Source: Roseburia sp.
Lineage (GTDB): Bacteria > Bacillota > Clostridia > Lachnospirales > Lachnospiraceae
Reading direction: 5' to 3'
DNA: 64,000 bases
Assembly: GCA_026168605.1 (NCBI GenBank)
Contig: JAPFDX010000042.1
Span: 1 to 64,000 of the forward strand
Shown: one piece after another, positions 19,050 through 27,720 of the stretch
Layout of the letters: every line of letters starts with the position of its first letter
Numbering within the stretch: position 1 is the first letter of the stretch
Position numbers and translations under genes: made by a program
The notes under the pieces: generated by a model
Told to the model about the DNA's origin: nothing
The model's database searches: none
Seen by the model: only the letters and a program-made list of their open reading frames with translations

Positions 19050-19133
19050 AACGCGCAGATGCCCCCACATCTGACGCCGCTCTATCCGCCTCTCGCTATC
19101 AGGCAATCTGTACACAGATAAGGAGAATTTGCC

Positions 19134-20585
19134 ATGTATGATGTAGCAATTATCGGCGCCGGTGTGACCGGCAGTGCCATCGCACGTGAATTATCAAAAT
19201 ACCATGCCCGCATCTGCGTGATCGACCGCGAGGAGGACGTCTGCTGCGGAACCTCCAAGGCGAACAGCGCGATCATCCATGCAGGTTTTGACGCAGAGCC
19301 GGGCAGCTTAAAGGCAAAATTAAACGTCCGTGGAAACGCCATGATGGACGCGCTCGCCGGCGAGCTCGACATCCCGTTTACCAGAACCGGCTCTCTCGTC
19401 GTCTGCACAGCCTCCCAGAACCGCGCAGACCTTGAGGCGCTTATGGAAAAGGGAAGAAAAAACGGCGTGCCGGATCTTCGCATCTTAGAACGCGACGAGC
19501 TTCTCACACTCGAGCCAAATATCAGCGATGACGTGGTGTGCGCACTTTTCGCCCCGACCGGAGGAATCGTCTGCCCGTTCCATATGACCATGGCGTTTGC
19601 AGAAAATGCCTGCACCAACGGCGTTTCTTTCTTTTTAAATACAAAAGTCGACCATATCGAAAAATCAGAGGATGGTTATAGAATTGACACCACGCACACC
19701 GACAGCGGCAAAACGGAGACTTTTGCGGCGAAGGTCATCGTCAACGCTGCCGGCGTCTATGCGGACGTTCTCAACAATATGGTAAGCGCACACAAGCTTC
19801 ACATCACCGCGCGCAAAGGCGAATACTGCCTGCTGGACAAGGACGCAGGCACACACGTCTCCCACACGATTTTCCAGCTCCCATCCAAAATGGGAAAAGG
19901 CGTGCTCGTGACGCCGACCATCCACGGCAATCTCCTGATCGGACCGACCGCCGTGGACGTCGAAAACAAAGACGCCGTAAATACGACGCAGGCAGGACTT
20001 GACTCTCTTGGGCGTACCGCTTCCTTAAGTGTAAAAAATATCCCGATGCGCCAGGTCATCACCTCTTTCGCCGGACTTCGGGCACACGAGGAAGGCGGCG
20101 ATTTCGTCATCGGCGAAGCGGCAGATGCGCCGGGATTTATCAACGCAGCCGGCATCGAGTCCCCGGGACTCTCCTCGGCTCCGGCGATCGGCGAGATGGT
20201 GGCACAGCTTGCCGCAGAGTTTCTCGGACTTTCAGCAAACCCGGATTTTATCCCGCACCGCAAGGGGATCCTGCGCCCGGAAACACTTTCCATGGAGGAG
20301 CGCAACCGTCTGATCGCAGAGCACCCGGAATACGGTAACATCATCTGCCGCTGTGAAATGATCACCGAGGGCGAGATCATGGACGCCATCCACCGGCCGC
20401 TGGGCGCACGCTCCTTAGACGGCGTAAAACGGCGGACGCGCGCGGGCATGGGACGCTGCCAGTCCGGTTTCTGCTCTCCGCGCACGATGGAAATACTGGA
20501 GCGTGAAGTGCCAATGCAGATGTTTGACATCACCAAGAACGGTGTCGGCAGCAATCTTGTCGTCGGCTTAAACAAAGAGCTTTAA
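19134..20585 (+). CDS. glpA: FAD-dependent glycerol-3-phosphate dehydrogenase-like protein (GlpA type)
   Basis: 483 residues. An N-terminal dinucleotide fold (AIIGAGVTGSAIARELSKY, residues 5-23) binds FAD; the DAO/GlpA-type oxidase domain runs to about residue 385. A C-terminal BFD-like [2Fe-2S] domain has CRC near residue 404 and C-x4-C (GRCQSGFC) near residue 443. This fits the anaerobic GlpA subunit, which oxidises glycerol-3-phosphate to dihydroxyacetone phosphate. AAGGAG precedes ATG 19134. The next two genes likely form one electron-transfer complex with it. The antiterminator gene glpP at the operon end supports the substrate assignment. Confidence 0.88.
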   Translation: MYDVAIIGAGVTGSAIARELSKYHARICVIDREEDVCCGTSKANSAIIHAGFDAEPGSLKAKLNVRGNAMMDALAGELDIPFTRTGSLVVCTASQNRADLEALMEKGRKNGVPDLRILERDELLTLEPNISDDVVCALFAPTGGIVCPFHMTMAFAENACTNGVSFFLNTKVDHIEKSEDGYRIDTTHTDSGKTETFAAKVIVNAAGVYADVLNNMVSAHKLHITARKGEYCLLDKDAGTHVSHTIFQLPSKMGKGVLVTPTIHGNLLIGPTAVDVENKDAVNTTQAGLDSLGRTASLSVKNIPMRQVITSFAGLRAHEEGGDFVIGEAADAPGFINAAGIESPGLSSAPAIGEMVAQLAAEFLGLSANPDFIPHRKGILRPETLSMEERNRLIAEHPEYGNIICRCEMITEGEIMDAIHRPLGARSLDGVKRRTRAGMGRCQSGFCSPRTMEILEREVPMQMFDITKNGVGSNLVVGLNKEL

Positions 20586-20597
20586 GGGGGAATCGTC

Positions 20598-21872
20598 ATG
20601 AAAAATTATGATTTAGTGATCGTTGGCGGAGGTCCTGCGGGACTGGCTGCGGCAGTTTCCGCGAGAGACAACGGAATTGAAAGCATTTTGATCCTGGAGA
20701 GGGACAAAGAACTTGGCGGCATCTTAAACCAGTGCATCCACAATGGTTTTGGTCTGCACACGTTCAAGGAAGAGCTGACGGGTCCCGAGTACGCTGCCCG
20801 TTTTATCGATCAGGCAGCCGAGCGGAATATTTCATATAAGTTAAACACAATGGTCATGGATATTGCCGTGATGGACTCCGGCGAGAAAAAAGTGACGGCA
20901 ATGAACCGCGAGGACGGTATGTTTGAGCTATGCGCCAAGGCAGTGATCCTCGCTATGGGCTGCCGCGAGCGTTCCCGGGGCGCGCTCAATATCCCCGGCT
21001 ACCGCCCCGCCGGCATCTATTCTGCCGGAACGGCGCAGCGACTTGTCAACATGGAAGGCTATATGCCGGGACGCGAGGTTGTCATCCTCGGCTCGGGCGA
21101 CATCGGGCTGATCATGGCGCGCCGCATGACCCTTGAGGGTGCGACGGTCAAGGTCGTGGCTGAACTTATGCCGTACTCCGGAGGATTAAAGCGAAACATC
21201 GTCCAGTGTCTGGATGATTTTAACATTCCGCTGAAACTGAGCCATACCGTCATTGACATCGAGGGCAAAGACCGTGTGGAGGCTGTGACGATCGCCGAGG
21301 TCGGAGCCGACCGCAAACCGGTACCTGGCACGGAGGAACGCTATACCTGCGACACCCTGCTGCTCTCCTGCGGTCTGATCCCCGAAAACGAACTCAGCAA
21401 AAACGCAGGCGTGTCGATCAGTCCGGTCACCTCCGGTCCTGTTGTAAACGACAGCCTTGAGACGGATGTCCCCGGCATCTTCGCCTGCGGCAACGTGCTC
21501 CATGTACACGACCTTGTGGACTATGTATCGCAGGAGGCTGCTGTTGCCGGAAAAAATGCGGCTCTCTATATTCAAAACGGCTCTTCCGGCGACGCCCGGA
21601 CTGTGGAAATCGTACCGGAGGGTGGCGTGCGCTACACGGTTCCGAAATTTATCCGCCCCGAACGGATAGACGATACTGTAACGGTTCGTTTCCGCGTCGG
21701 CGACGTCTATAAAAACTGCGCCGTCTGCGTGTATCTGGACGACGAACTGCTGCAAAAGAAAAAGCGTCCGGTGATGGCTCCGGGGGAAATGGAGCAGATC
21801 ATCCTCACAAAGGAAAAGCTTGGCGCACATCCTGACCTGGGCAGGATCATCATTCGCATTGAAGAAGCGTAA
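20598..21872 (+). CDS. FAD/NAD(P)-dependent oxidoreductase, GlpB-like partner
   Basis: 424 residues of the pyridine-nucleotide disulfide oxidoreductase superfamily. The FAD fold is VIVGGGPAGLAAAVSARDNG at residues 6-25, GILNQCIHNGFG follows near residue 42, a second dinucleotide fold (EVVILGSGDIGLIMARRM) is near residue 155, and a C-terminal GIFACGNVLHVHDLVDYVS is near residue 295. It has no CxxxxC redox disulfide at the usual place. In clostridial glp operons this protein sits between GlpA and a DUF1667 protein and probably passes electrons to NAD(P) or a quinone-independent acceptor. GGGGGAA precedes ATG 20598. Confidence 0.85.
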   Translation: MKNYDLVIVGGGPAGLAAAVSARDNGIESILILERDKELGGILNQCIHNGFGLHTFKEELTGPEYAARFIDQAAERNISYKLNTMVMDIAVMDSGEKKVTAMNREDGMFELCAKAVILAMGCRERSRGALNIPGYRPAGIYSAGTAQRLVNMEGYMPGREVVILGSGDIGLIMARRMTLEGATVKVVAELMPYSGGLKRNIVQCLDDFNIPLKLSHTVIDIEGKDRVEAVTIAEVGADRKPVPGTEERYTCDTLLLSCGLIPENELSKNAGVSISPVTSGPVVNDSLETDVPGIFACGNVLHVHDLVDYVSQEAAVAGKNAALYIQNGSSGDARTVEIVPEGGVRYTVPKFIRPERIDDTVTVRFRVGDVYKNCAVCVYLDDELLQKKKRPVMAPGEMEQIILTKEKLGAHPDLGRIIIRIEEA

Positions 21873-21890
21873 AACGGGAGGTTTATCATT

Positions 21891-22256
21891 ATGAGTACAA
21901 GAGAATTAACCTGCATCAACTGCCCTCTGGGCTGCGCCCTCACCGTCACAACGGAAAACGGCTCCGTCACCTCCGTGACCGGAAATACCTGTCCGCGCGG
22001 CGACGCCTACGCGCGCAAGGAGGTCACCAACCCGACCAGGATCGTCACCTCCACCGTCCGCGTCGCAGGCGGCGTCTGTCCGATGGTAAATGTCAAGACA
22101 GCCACGGACATCCCGAAGGATAAAATTTTTGCCTGCACCGCCTCATTAAAAAACGTCATTGTGCAGGCTCCGGTTGCCATCGGCGACGTCATCCTCACAA
22201 ATGTTGCAGACACTGGCGTAGATATCATCGCCGCCAGAAATATCGCCGCGAAATAG
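21891..22256 (+). CDS. DUF1667-domain protein
   Basis: 121 residues. The N-terminus has CINCPLGCALTV, and a further CPRGDAYARKEVTNP follows, a four-Cys pattern like the first iron-sulfur motif of molybdopterin oxidoreductases. The remainder (FACTASLKNVIVQAPVAIGDVIL...VDIIAARNI) completes the DUF1667 domain. The family is regularly encoded next to GlpA/GlpB-like flavoproteins, so it is probably a small electron-transfer subunit; this is inferred from context. GGGAGG precedes ATG 21891. Confidence 0.85.
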   Translation: MSTRELTCINCPLGCALTVTTENGSVTSVTGNTCPRGDAYARKEVTNPTRIVTSTVRVAGGVCPMVNVKTATDIPKDKIFACTASLKNVIVQAPVAIGDVILTNVADTGVDIIAARNIAAK

Positions 22257-22343
22257 CCCGGGCTTTACCGAAAGCATTGCATTGTTTTCTGCCACATAGT
22301 AAAATAGACAGCAAATACCAGTAAAGTTTGGAGTACACTAGTT

Positions 22344-22910
22344 ATGAAAAGAACATTCAAAGAAGCGCTCGAAGATTCTCCGATCATTGCCGCAGTAAAA
22401 GATGAGGAAGGTCTGAAAAAATGTACCGGCAGCGACAGCCGCGTCATCTTTATCCTCTATGGGGACATTATCAGCATTGCCGATATCGTGCACACCGTCA
22501 AGGCGTCCGGCAAGCTTGCCGTGGTTCACTTAGATCTCATCGCCGGCTTAAGCTCCAAGGAAATTGCCGTGGATTTTCTCAGGAAATACACCGACGCGGA
22601 CGGTATCATCACAACGAAGCCGAACCTGATCAAACACGCGAGAGAGCTTGGTCTTTTTACGATCCTGCGCCTTTTTGTCATCGACTCCATGGCATACGAA
22701 AACATTGAGCGGCAAGTAAAAAGTGCAAGGCCGGACGTCATTGAGGTCCTCCCTGCACTTATGCCAAAAATCATATCCAAAATCTGCGCCATCTCATCCA
22801 TTCCGGTCATCGCCGGAGGTCTTGTCTCCGACAAGGAGGACGTCATGGCGCTCCTTCATGCCGGCGTGGTCAGTATCTCGTCCACCAACGCCGATATCTG
22901 GTTCCTGTAA
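22344..22910 (+). CDS. glpP: Glycerol-3-phosphate-responsive antiterminator GlpP
   Basis: 188 residues matching the GlpP family throughout: SPIIAAVKDEEGL at the start, VIFILYGDI near residue 35, AVVHLDLIAGLSSKEIAVDF near residue 60, IITTKPNLIKHARELGL near residue 90, EVLPALMPKI near residue 135 and IAGGLVSDKEDV near residue 155. It is a TIM-barrel-like protein that, with glycerol-3-phosphate bound, prevents premature termination in glp leader mRNAs. GGAG precedes ATG 22344. It follows the DUF1667 gene by 87 bp on the same strand and likely acts on the leader at 18.97-19.05 kb. Confidence 0.93.
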   Translation: MKRTFKEALEDSPIIAAVKDEEGLKKCTGSDSRVIFILYGDIISIADIVHTVKASGKLAVVHLDLIAGLSSKEIAVDFLRKYTDADGIITTKPNLIKHARELGLFTILRLFVIDSMAYENIERQVKSARPDVIEVLPALMPKIISKICAISSIPVIAGGLVSDKEDVMALLHAGVVSISSTNADIWFL

Positions 22911-22916
22911 CCACGC

Positions 22917-24113
22917 CTATGCGGTCTCGGTCTGCGGTTTCCCGTCCTTCATGACAAACTTTAAGAGGATCGGCGTCAAAAGTGTCGTCACGATCACGAC
23001 AAGAACGATCGGCGCAAAAAGCTTATTGTCAAGCATTCCGCTGGCATAGCCTTTCTGTGCCACGATCAGCGCCACCTCGCCGCGGGAAACCATACCGACA
23101 CCGATCTGAAGCGCCTCTCTTGCATTGCAGCCACAGATCCTCGCACCGATCCCACAGCCGACCACCTTGCTCAAAATCGCGATCACGAGCAGGAGAATGG
23201 AAAAGAGCCAGATGCTTGCGTCCATGCCGTCCAGCGTTACCTTAAGTCCCACACTCGCGAAAAATACCGGGGAAAAGATCAGGTATGAAGGAATCTCACA
23301 GCGCCTTGCCACATAAGGACCAACCTTGATCGTACAGAGCATCAGTCCCGCAAAATATGCTCCCGTGATGTCTGCGATCCCGAAGAACTCCTCCGATACA
23401 TATGCCAGCACGAAACAGAATGCCACGCACAAAATCGCCACCCTGCGCTTCTCGTCCTGCATCTCGATGTACGGTCTGATTTTCATCAGAATAAATGTGA
23501 GTACCGCGATGAAAATAAAGTAACCTATAATTTTTAACAGTACGCTGACCGGGCTCACACTCGTATCCTTTAAGCTTGTCACAACCGTCAGCACAATGAT
23601 ACCGATGATATCGTCGAGAATCGCAGCGCCAAGAATCGTCGTACCGACCTTACCCTTTAGCTTGCCCATCTCACGCAGCGTCTCCACCGTGATGCTCACC
23701 GACGTCGCCGTCAGCACAACGCCGACAAAAACTGCCTTTAACACTTCTGTGTAGTCCGAAAAATCTGTGTGGAAGAAAAATGCATACCCCAAAAATCCAC
23801 CTGCAAGAGGGATCACAACACCGATGGCTGCCGTCACCAGAGAGGCAACGCCATTCTTTTTCAGCTCGCCCAGATCCGTCTCAAGACCTGCGTTGAACAT
23901 CAGAAGAATCACACCGATCTCCGCCAGATCCTCCAAAAACATACCCGCGCTTCCATCCAGTGTGATCATGCCGAATCCGGATGGTCCCAGGAGCACGCCC
24001 GCTGCCAGCGCCCCGACAACGGCAGGCATATGGATCTTTCTTGAGAACAGTCCCAGTACCTTTGTGGAAATCATAATAATTGCCAGAAATAATAAGAATG
24101 AATACGACTCCAT
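22917..24113 (-). CDS. Monovalent cation:proton antiporter, CPA2 family
   Basis: 398 residues, almost wholly hydrophobic, with about 12 transmembrane segments. The KefB/NapA-like exchanger pattern is seen in MPAVVGALAAGVLLGPSG near residue 30, LMFNAGLETDLGELKKNG near residue 72, and the conserved acidic pair in LGAAILDDIIGIIVLT near residue 160. It ends after the transport domain and has no C-terminal TrkA/RCK regulatory domain. It probably exchanges Na+ or K+ for H+; the ion cannot be told from sequence. It converges on glpP (6 bp between stop codons). Confidence 0.88.
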   Translation of the reverse strand: MESYSFLLFLAIIMISTKVLGLFSRKIHMPAVVGALAAGVLLGPSGFGMITLDGSAGMFLEDLAEIGVILLMFNAGLETDLGELKKNGVASLVTAAIGVVIPLAGGFLGYAFFFHTDFSDYTEVLKAVFVGVVLTATSVSITVETLREMGKLKGKVGTTILGAAILDDIIGIIVLTVVTSLKDTSVSPVSVLLKIIGYFIFIAVLTFILMKIRPYIEMQDEKRRVAILCVAFCFVLAYVSEEFFGIADITGAYFAGLMLCTIKVGPYVARRCEIPSYLIFSPVFFASVGLKVTLDGMDASIWLFSILLLVIAILSKVVGCGIGARICGCNAREALQIGVGMVSRGEVALIVAQKGYASGMLDNKLFAPIVLVVIVTTLLTPILLKFVMKDGKPQTETA

Positions 24114-24363
24114 AAAAATTCACCTTCCGTTTTATAAAATAAGTATAAACTTCTTTACAGCATTGTTATTTTATACCTATCCCGTTCAAATTGTAACTGG
24201 CGTTTTGTGAGAAAAAGCGACAAAAAACTTTATTTTTTTGTTGTTTTTTACAAGGAAACATATGGCGCCGGTACAGAAAATCCATAGCAGCCATGTTTTC
24301 CAGTGTGTCTTTCCCGATCTCTTGCCAAATCTATTGATTTTAAAGATTTTTTATCTTTTTTAT

Positions 24364-24456
24364 CACATTCCCAAAAGCGTAGAAAGATGCCGGGATAAAA
24401 ATGTATATTGCAGTCTTTTGGTTGAATACTTGATTTAGCTAAGCGCATATGTCATA
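24364..24456. repeat. 93-bp direct repeat, copy 1
   Basis: Runs from CACATTCCCAAAAGC to GCGCATATGTCATA and is repeated at 25658-25750 with two differences. Both copies have the same orientation and enclose the AT-rich pyrophosphatase/peptidase pair. The rest of the 24.11-24.51 kb spacer is AT-rich with no gene I can support. Confidence 0.9.
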
Positions 24457-24509
24457 TGGTAGTTCTGTGCTCTCCCCCTTGTCTGTCCGATAAATGGAAA
24501 TTGAACAAA

Positions 24510-25211
24510 TTAGAGCTTGTTAAATTCTATATCTTGTTTGTCCATTATTCCATTTTTATATTTAATAATAAATGCATTTGCATTAACATTACTTCTTAAA
24601 AAATACTGATAGCCATTATTTTCAACAAATGCTGTATTGTTTTCCATCGCCAAACCAATCATATCTTTTTCAAGCAACATCTTATCAAATGAATTTCTGC
24701 CCTCTTCATTGTAATGGGGACAATACGCCATAGGAAAAATGTCTAACATTCCATTTGCCCAACAATAATTACAATTATTTTCATCATGAAAAGACTCACT
24801 ATCGCTATAACCACAATTAAACCAACAGATTGCGCCTGCACTAATTCCGGTTAATACTGCTAAATCTTTCTCATAAATTTTCTTCAGCTTTTCATCTAAT
24901 CCATACTGCTTCCATATTTGCAGCATAGAAATACTGTCCCCACCACCGACATAAATTATATCTGTCCTGGAAAGAAGATTATCTATTTCTTGGGTATCAT
25001 AATCCTTTGAACACAAACACAAACTTTCCACTTCACAACCAAGTAAATTAAATTCTTTCGTAATTGCTTCTATATATCCTTCTGCATCCCGGCTTGCTGT
25101 TCCTATAAACAGTACATTGGGATTTATTTTATTTGTCAACTTGATTGTATGTATATTCAATTCTCTGGTGGATGGCAAATCACCACCTGCAATAGCCAGT
25201 ATTCTTCCCAT
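24510..25211 (-). CDS. Peptidase E-like (S51) protein
   Basis: 233 residues of the type 1 glutamine-amidotransferase-like / dipeptidase E group. The fold starts MGRILAIAGGDL; YVGGGDSISMLQIW near residue 83 and the nucleophile elbow GISAGAICWFNCGYSDS (Ser in GISAG) near residue 122 are family marks. It probably hydrolyses Asp-X dipeptides or a related substrate. DNA here is clearly more AT-rich than surrounding genes and codon use differs, consistent with transfer. GAGGA precedes ATG 25211. It lies 9 bp after the pyrophosphatase-like gene, in one transcript. Confidence 0.85.
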   Translation of the reverse strand: MGRILAIAGGDLPSTRELNIHTIKLTNKINPNVLFIGTASRDAEGYIEAITKEFNLLGCEVESLCLCSKDYDTQEIDNLLSRTDIIYVGGGDSISMLQIWKQYGLDEKLKKIYEKDLAVLTGISAGAICWFNCGYSDSESFHDENNCNYCWANGMLDIFPMAYCPHYNEEGRNSFDKMLLEKDMIGLAMENNTAFVENNGYQYFLRSNVNANAFIIKYKNGIMDKQDIEFNKL

Positions 25212-25220
25212 GTATATTCC

Positions 25221-25550
25221 TCATTCTTTCAAAATTATTTCGGAATCAAAGTACTGTTCCACAAACGCCACTCTTGCCATAATCTGTTCTGCGCTCAAGT
25301 GTACTCCCTCTGGTACAACCACTAATTTTTCTTCAATATCATCATTTCTATGAATGATAGCTACCACTTTTCCAACAAACTCTTTTACGGGCTCAGCAAC
25401 ACCTAAAATATACGCATCTTGTTCTTCACCATCGGGAGCAATGATTCCTTGAATATAACCATAATTTATCGGATAATAGATACCTTTGTACTTCGGATGG
25501 CAACTTCCAAGCGGTCTGTCAACAATGACTTTTACAATATTCCCAATCAA
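25221..25550 (-). CDS. Inorganic pyrophosphatase-like protein, short form
   Basis: 109 residues. PLGSCHPKYKGIYYPINYGYIQGIIAPDGEEQDAYILG (in parts) carries the family I pyrophosphatase core: the YPINYGYI strand and the acidic DGEEQDAY metal site. It is far shorter than classical PpaC or Ppa (about 175-310), matching short PPase-like proteins often found on mobile DNA. The first codon is TTG at 25550, preceded by a near-perfect GGAGGTGA at 6-nt spacing. AT-rich, first gene of the pair with the peptidase E-like gene. Confidence 0.75.
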   Translation of the reverse strand: MIGNIVKVIVDRPLGSCHPKYKGIYYPINYGYIQGIIAPDGEEQDAYILGVAEPVKEFVGKVVAIIHRNDDIEEKLVVVPEGVHLSAEQIMARVAFVEQYFDSEIILKE

Positions 25551-25657
25551 AAAATCACCTCCGTATCTCCATCATTTTTAACTATTGGATAATTTTCCTA
25601 CAACTTTACATATATACCAGGTGGCAAAAACACAATCATTATTATTTTTCATTCTAC

Positions 25658-25750
25658 CACATTCCCAAAAGCATAGAAAGATACCGGGATAAAAATGTAT
25701 ATTGCAGTCTTTTGGTTGAATACTTGATTTAGCTAAGCGCATATGTCATA
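25658..25750. repeat. 93-bp direct repeat, copy 2
   Basis: Second copy of the repeat at 24364-24456, same orientation, two mismatches. Together they bound a 1.29-kb unit, as left by a duplication or by a site-specific or homologous insertion. Confidence 0.9.
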
Positions 25751-25790
25751 CATAATAGCGGTAGCCAAGAAAGAAATTGTATCCAAAAGC

Positions 25791-25827
25791 GAAAGCCCCG
25801 GAGGTCGCAACTCCGGGGCTTTCTTTT
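25791..25827 (+). terminator. Strong intrinsic terminator
   Basis: A perfect 13-bp stem GAAAGCCCCGGAG / CTCCGGGGCTTTC with a 7-nt loop, followed by TTTT on the plus strand. On the minus strand a possible 20-codon frame starting MADAASYYICK (25896 to about 25834) lies just before it, too short and without a good ribosome site to call as a gene. Confidence 0.75.
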
Positions 25828-25916
25828 AGGCTAGTTGTCACTGTCATCTCCATCTAACCATTTGCAGATATAGTAGCTGGCTGCATCTGCCATGATGGAA
25901 GCCAAGGTTCAGTTTA

Positions 25917-25950
25917 TAAAAAAGAGGTTCGCCTGCGAAACTCCCCCACC
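25917..25950 (+). repeat. Fragment of the dispersed hairpin repeat
   Basis: The stretch AAAAAAGAGGTTCGCCTG then CGAAACTC resembles the first hairpin of the 130-bp repeat at 5061 and 37643. It lies just after the FlaR-like gene on the minus strand. Confidence 0.5.
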
Positions 25951-25966
25951 GATAAACCGTGATTTA

Positions 25967-26467
25967 TCAAATAGGTTTTATGATTTTTCTCACATCTTTT
26001 TTACTTGATAACCAAATAACTTTGTTCTCATATCTCTCTAAAATGGTCTTTATTTCTTTTAGGTTCTTATTTTGAAAAGTCTCTGTCCATTTCAGAAGGT
26101 TGTGGACTGATTTTATCGTTTCTCTTTTTCCCTGCTGTATTCCAATCTTTCTTTTTATAGACCGTATGATAATCCTGCTCTTATACAAGTATCCTGGCAT
26201 ATCTAAAACATAGATTATATCTGCTTCATCAAAACTTTGCTGCACCCATGCGTAATATACGCCCTCAATTACCCATTCATTATTGTTTAAGATTTCCAGC
26301 AACAATGCGTTTCTTTCTTCAATCGGTCTTTTTGTTCCATATCCTTCGGCGTTATTATCCCATTGAATATCATCTAAATCAAAATGCGGAATATTGTATC
26401 TCTTCGCAAGGGCATTGGCTAAATAAGTTTTTCCAGAGCCACTGCACCCAATTATATGTATTTTCAC
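25967..26467 (-). CDS. FlaR-like P-loop NTPase (adenylate-kinase-like)
   Basis: 166 residues. Walker A GCSGSGKTYLANALA at residues 7-21, then HFDLDDIQWDNN near residue 28 and NNEWVIEGVYYAWVQQSFDEADIIYVLDMP near residues 62-92 (Walker B-like VLDMP), is the pattern of topology-modulation proteins (FlaR) and small kinase-like ATPases. The substrate is unknown. It starts at GTG 26467, preceded by GGAGGTG. AT-rich like the two genes to its left, unlike the rest of the window, so probably part of the same acquired patch. Confidence 0.75.
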   Translation of the reverse strand: MKIHIIGCSGSGKTYLANALAKRYNIPHFDLDDIQWDNNAEGYGTKRPIEERNALLLEILNNNEWVIEGVYYAWVQQSFDEADIIYVLDMPGYLYKSRIIIRSIKRKIGIQQGKRETIKSVHNLLKWTETFQNKNLKEIKTILERYENKVIWLSSKKDVRKIIKPI

Positions 26468-26635
26468 GAAACAACACCTCCGCCAGCTTCCGATTTATCG
26501 CCTCATTTCTTCCATTCTATCACAATTCCAATCTCGTGGAAACGTTCCTTTTCAGGTGATCTCCAACTTTATGGATCCATGAATCTACCGGTCATTTAAG
26601 TATATTACGAACAATCTTTAACTCAAACAAATCAT

Positions 26636-26674
26636 GAAAGAACCCCGGAAACACGCTGTTTCCGGGGTTCTTTC
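26636..26674. promoter_or_regulatory. Perfect 18-bp hairpin before a small reading frame
   Basis: GAAAGAACCCCGGAAACA pairs perfectly with its complement across a CGC loop. The plus strand continues GAGGAG then ATG 26688. It could be a bidirectional terminator or a leader element; there is no long T-run. Confidence 0.6.
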
Positions 26675-26687
26675 GAGGAGTTTAGTT

Positions 26688-26807
26688 ATGAAAATGTTAA
26701 TCTATATAAAGGATTTTTATCGAAAGACACGTTGCGGATATGCCTTTATCCATATCGCTGTGCTGTTTCCTTTCGATGATGTTAGTATATCCAAGAAATG
26801 TGTCTAA
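26688..26807 (+). CDS. Possible small peptide gene (39 codons)
   Basis: A frame beginning MKMLIYIKDFYRK and ending KKCV, preceded by GAGGAG at 7-nt spacing directly after a perfect 18-bp hairpin. No family is recognised. The ribosome site is good, but at this length chance is a serious alternative. Nothing else is visible in the AT-rich 26.47-26.92 kb spacer. Confidence 0.3.
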   Translation: MKMLIYIKDFYRKTRCGYAFIHIAVLFPFDDVSISKKCV

Positions 26808-26917
26808 AATATGTCGATTTGAGAAAACATTTCTAAAAAAATTCCCCGATTGTTTTAGATTTCCTTAATAAATACAAAATAAATTATTTAGGAATCAAGG
26901 CAACGGGTCAGCAGCGT

Positions 26918-27703
26918 TCATGTCTGAAACGTACCCGCCTCAAGCAGGAGCCTCGCGCGTTCTTCCATCTCTGCCGTATGCAGGCTGTTTTGCAACAGCA
27001 CAGTCCCTCGCCGCTCTGACGGATTGAGCAGTCCGCACTCTTTCAGACGGCGCTTTGTCTCCCGCGCGGTGCCTGCGCCGCCGTCGAAGATCAGCGCCTG
27101 ATCCCCGAGCACCTTCTGTATCGCCTCTTTTACAAACGGGTAATGCGTGCAGCCGAGCACCACACAGTCAGCCGTTTTCCCGTGCTCCGCAAAGATTTCC
27201 CGCAAAAAATCTTCCAGCCGTTCGCCGGAAAGCTCCCCGCGCTCCACAAATTCCACAAGTCCCGGGCACGGCAGAGAAATAATTTCCGCCCGCTCCTCAA
27301 AGCGTTTCATCAGTTTCCGGAACTTCTCCTCCCGCAGCGTCATGGGCGTCGCCATGACAAGCACGCGCGGATGCGCGCGCACCAAAACGGCAGGCTTTAG
27401 CGCCGGTTCAATCCCAATCACCGGAATATCGCTATATCTCTCGCGTAAAATCCGAATCGCCGCGCTCGTCGCCGTATTGCACGCGACCACAAGCGCTTTT
27501 ACCCCCTGATCCATCAGGTATTCGGCGTCCGCGAGGGTCAGCCGCTGCACCTCCCGCAGCGTCTTTGTTCCATAGGGCGCGTGTCTGGAATCCCCGTAAA
27601 ATATATAATTTTCCTGTGGCATCAGCGCCACCAGCTCCCGCAGCACGCTGATTCCGCCCAGACCGGAATCAAAGACCCCGACCGGGCACTCTCTCTTTTC
27701 CAT
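26918..27703 (-). CDS. murI: Glutamate racemase
   Basis: Makes D-glutamate for peptidoglycan. About 261 residues. VGVFDSGLGGISVL at the N-terminus, the first catalytic Cys in VVACNTATSAA near residue 72 and the second in LGCTHYPFVKE near residue 182 are all present. ATG 27703 (MEKRE) is chosen because GGAGG lies 5 nt before it. It follows sbcC by 17 bp and shares its transcript, an order not required by function. Confidence 0.95.
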   Translation of the reverse strand: MEKRECPVGVFDSGLGGISVLRELVALMPQENYIFYGDSRHAPYGTKTLREVQRLTLADAEYLMDQGVKALVVACNTATSAAIRILRERYSDIPVIGIEPALKPAVLVRAHPRVLVMATPMTLREEKFRKLMKRFEERAEIISLPCPGLVEFVERGELSGERLEDFLREIFAEHGKTADCVVLGCTHYPFVKEAIQKVLGDQALIFDGGAGTARETKRRLKECGLLNPSERRGTVLLQNSLHTAEMEERARLLLEAGTFQT

Positions 27704-27720
27704 GGTTGCCTCCACACCTT

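Noticed and set aside
24238-24438. Open frames on both strands over the first 93-bp repeat
   Set aside because: Neither has a convincing start and the frame context differs around the second repeat copy, so the repeat is not conserved as coding.
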